64,000 nt of DNA from Geminicoccaceae bacterium. GTDB lineage: Bacteria; Pseudomonadota; Alphaproteobacteria; Geminicoccales; Geminicoccaceae. The stretch lies in NCBI GenBank assembly GCA_028279345.1, contig JANQNY010000053.1, positions 36,982 through 100,981 on the forward strand. The letters run 5' to 3'. The notes beneath the pieces are model-generated. The model made no database searches. It was not told where the DNA came from and saw only the letters and a program-made list of their open reading frames with translations. The position numbers and the translations under genes were made by a program. Below are positions 62,384-64,000 of the stretch, piece after piece (positions within the stretch are counted from its first letter, which is position 1; the number at the start of each line of letters is the position of its first letter).

Positions 62384-63159
62384 CCAGGTGGGTCCTTTTG
62401 AGGATCGTCCAGGCTTTCCGCCTGCCAGGGCGTGAGCCGACGCGCCGCACGGTCGATGGCGGCGTAGAGGGCGAGCGCCATGAGTGCGAGCACCAGGAGG
62501 GCGGCGAACATGAGGTCCACCTGCATGCGCGCATTGGCGTGCAGCATCAAAAAGCCGAGGCCGCGGCTGGAGCCCACCCACTCGCCGACGATGGCGCCGA
62601 TCGGGGCAACGGCTGCCGCCACCCGCAGGCCCGAGGCGAATGCCGGTAGCGCCGCCGGCAGACGGATGTGGCGGAGCCGTTGCCAGGCCGATGCACCCTG
62701 GAGAGTCGCGAGGTCGAGCAGGTGCCGGTCGGCCCGCCTGAGCCCGTCGTAGAGCGTGGCCGTGAGCGGGAAGTAGATGATGAGGACAGCCATCGCGATC
62801 TTGGAAGCGAGCCCGTAGCCGAGCCAGAGAACCAAGAGCGGCGCCAGAGCGAACACGGGCAGCGCTTGGCTCACGACGAGCACGGGCAAGAGCCAACGCC
62901 GGGCCGGCGCCGACGCCGCGAGGGCGATGCCGGTGAGCGTGCCGAGGAGCGTCGCGAGCCCGAGCCCGGCAAGGATCTCGATGCCCGTCACAACCGCGTT
63001 CTCGGCGATGAGCGAGCGGTGCTGCAGCAGCGCCTCCCAGACCGCGGCCGGTCCGGGCAGGATAAACGGCGGAACGCCAGAGAGGCGCACGACCGCTTCC
63101 CAAGCCAGGAGCAGTCCGGCGAGAGTCAGGAGCGGGCGATACCAGCCGCCGAACGGCAC
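62380..63159 (-). CDS. thiX: ABC transporter permease, ThiX-like
   Basis: About 259 residues with six helices. The EAA loop reads DLATLQGASAWQRLRHIRLP, and GEWVGSSRGLGFLM is a family signature. The start is uncertain: no ATG lies between the tenA stop and the first helix, so the GTG at 63159 is used; a non-standard CTG nearer to a GGGAG stretch is possible. It works with ThiY. The ATPase (ThiZ) is not found downstream and may be upstream of the window edge. Confidence 0.85.
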   Translation of the reverse strand: MPFGGWYRPLLTLAGLLLAWEAVVRLSGVPPFILPGPAAVWEALLQHRSLIAENAVVTGIEILAGLGLATLLGTLTGIALAASAPARRWLLPVLVVSQALPVFALAPLLVLWLGYGLASKIAMAVLIIYFPLTATLYDGLRRADRHLLDLATLQGASAWQRLRHIRLPAALPAFASGLRVAAAVAPIGAIVGEWVGSSRGLGFLMLHANARMQVDLMFAALLVLALMALALYAAIDRAARRLTPWQAESLDDPQKDPPG

Positions 63160-63184
63160 ACTTGGCGGCGGCGCCGGCAGCTCG

Positions 63185-63886
63185 TCAGCGCGCAGCGAGA
63201 CCCATCTCCCAAAAACCGATCTCCAGCCGCGTGGCCGTACGGAAGGTCGCGACGAGGTCAGCCCAGCGCGGGTGTTCCCACGGCGTTGGCCCAAGGCGGC
63301 GGGCCAGTACGTGGTCGAGTTGGGTGACGGCCGCGGCGACGCCCGAGTGGTAGGCGTCGCCCGAATAGGTTTCGATCCACGGCGCGTACGGGTTGGCGGG
63401 CCCGCCACAGCCGGCCGCAGCCAGTCGGTGGCCAATCTCGCCATAGCCCACCACACAGGGTGCCAGGGCCACCAAGAGATCCGCGAGGTCGCCGGCGAGC
63501 CCGCGTTCGAGCACGAAGCGCGTATAGGCCGCGTTGGCCGGATGCTCCGGCGTGGTCCGGAGCTCAGCCTCGTCGAGACCCCAGCCGGCGCAGATCTCGA
63601 CATGCAGCCGGAGCTCGTCGTCGATCAGCGTCTCGACGAGGCGCGCCGCTGAGAGGATCTCCTCGACCTCCTCGCTCTTGAAGGCGACGAGCGCCCAGGC
63701 GCGCGCGAAGTGGACGAGGAAGCGGTAGTCCTGAACGAGGTAGAAGCGGAAGCAGTGCTCCGGCAGGCTCCCATCGGCGAGGCCTTCGACGAAGCGGTGG
63801 TGCGTGAACGCCTGCCAGTCCTCGGCGACATCGCGGATCAGGCGGCCGGCGCCGCTCTCCGCGGCGAGCGTATGAAGCTCGGTCAT
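63185..63886 (-). CDS. tenA: Aminopyrimidine aminohydrolase / thiaminase II family
   Basis: 233 residues from the ATG at 63886. Hydrolyses aminomethyl-pyrimidine to hydroxymethyl-pyrimidine for thiamine salvage. The all-helical TenA pattern is seen in LPEHCFRFYLVQDYRFLVHF and in PCVVGYGEIGHRLA (catalytic Cys), with the later YAPWIETYSGDAY. ATGA overlap with the stop of the gene upstream. In this operon ThiXY would import the pyrimidine precursor. Confidence 0.92.
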   Translation of the reverse strand: MTELHTLAAESGAGRLIRDVAEDWQAFTHHRFVEGLADGSLPEHCFRFYLVQDYRFLVHFARAWALVAFKSEEVEEILSAARLVETLIDDELRLHVEICAGWGLDEAELRTTPEHPANAAYTRFVLERGLAGDLADLLVALAPCVVGYGEIGHRLAAAGCGGPANPYAPWIETYSGDAYHSGVAAAVTQLDHVLARRLGPTPWEHPRWADLVATFRTATRLEIGFWEMGLAAR

Positions 63887-64000
63887 GCCGCGTTCCGTGC
63901 CGCCAGGAAGGCCTGCATGGAGATTGCCGACCATGGCTGTTCCTCGTCGCGGAAGCTTCGGTAGCTCCGCGCAATCTCGCCCTCGATGCCCGGTTGCGCC
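63883..64000 (-). CDS. 3' end of an unidentified gene (partial, runs off the window)
   Basis: The last 38 codons of a minus-strand frame, ending with a TGA that overlaps the tenA ATG (ATGA). The visible residues include GEIARSYRSFRDEEQPWSA and end in AFLAARNAA. This is too short to identify. From the operon it could be ThiZ (the missing ATPase), another thiamine salvage enzyme, or something else. Confidence 0.55.
   Translation of the reverse strand, partial: AQPGIEGEIARSYRSFRDEEQPWSAISMQAFLAARNAA

Noticed and set aside
1..64000. CRISPR arrays, tRNA, rRNA genes or intact insertion sequences
   Set aside because: None seen on reading both strands; no regularly spaced repeats and no transposase.

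Overview
The window is about 64 kb of GC-rich DNA with dense, mostly intact genes. Gene content suggests a heterotrophic alphaproteobacterium: an ABC-type urea importer with a sigma-54 promoter, an ArsR-methyltransferase regulator beside metF and metH, a class I PHA synthase, tripartite tricarboxylate transport genes, and TenA/ThiXY pyrimidine salvage. The lineage is an inference; no rRNA or phylogenetic marker is present. I saw no tRNA, rRNA, CRISPR array or intact insertion sequence.

Layout. 1-932: no intact gene; a probable serine-recombinase remnant, one copy of a short palindromic repeat, and a pair of AACGTT palindromes just before the first operon. 933-10445 (+): a redox operon with an old-yellow-enzyme family flavoprotein, three membrane-anchored di-haem c cytochromes, a small membrane protein and a GMC oxidoreductase. 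10446-16583: GNAT and XRE-cupin genes, pyrE, phaC, ald and a zinc alcohol dehydrogenase. 16790-21233 (+): a sugar ABC importer, then an Ala-rich lipoprotein. 22199-25270: an NTF2-like protein, proline dehydrogenase, and a periplasmic sugar dehydrogenase with a mono-haem cytochrome c. 25489-31020 (-): urtABCDE, with a sigma-54 promoter before urtA and a hairpin after it.

31916-43891 is the most unusual region. A minus-strand group (two-gene aconitase X and a DUF3604/PHP-like protein) diverges from a plus-strand operon. The plus operon encodes a four-subunit succinate dehydrogenase/fumarate reductase-like complex in the order B-C-D-A, a two-subunit class I fumarase/tartrate-dehydratase-like enzyme, and a TctCBA carboxylate transporter. 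The flavoprotein lacks the histidine that binds FAD covalently. Together these look like an uptake-dehydrogenation-hydration route for an unidentified di- or tricarboxylate.

43922-50599: mlaA, a small hypothetical gene, and the ArsR-methyltransferase/metF/metH operon. 50766-53374: a DUF2177 protein, a frameshifted marC and a divergent alkaline phosphatase. 53504-58936 (+): nucleoside salvage with two ABC permeases, a cytidine deaminase-purine nucleoside phosphorylase fusion, deoC and deoA. 58941-64000 (-): an MFS exporter, a degenerate S1C protease-like protein, thiY, thiX, tenA and the 3' end of one more gene. Many junctions are 1- or 4-base stop/start overlaps (TGATG, ATGA, GTGA, TTGA), which were used to choose several starts.
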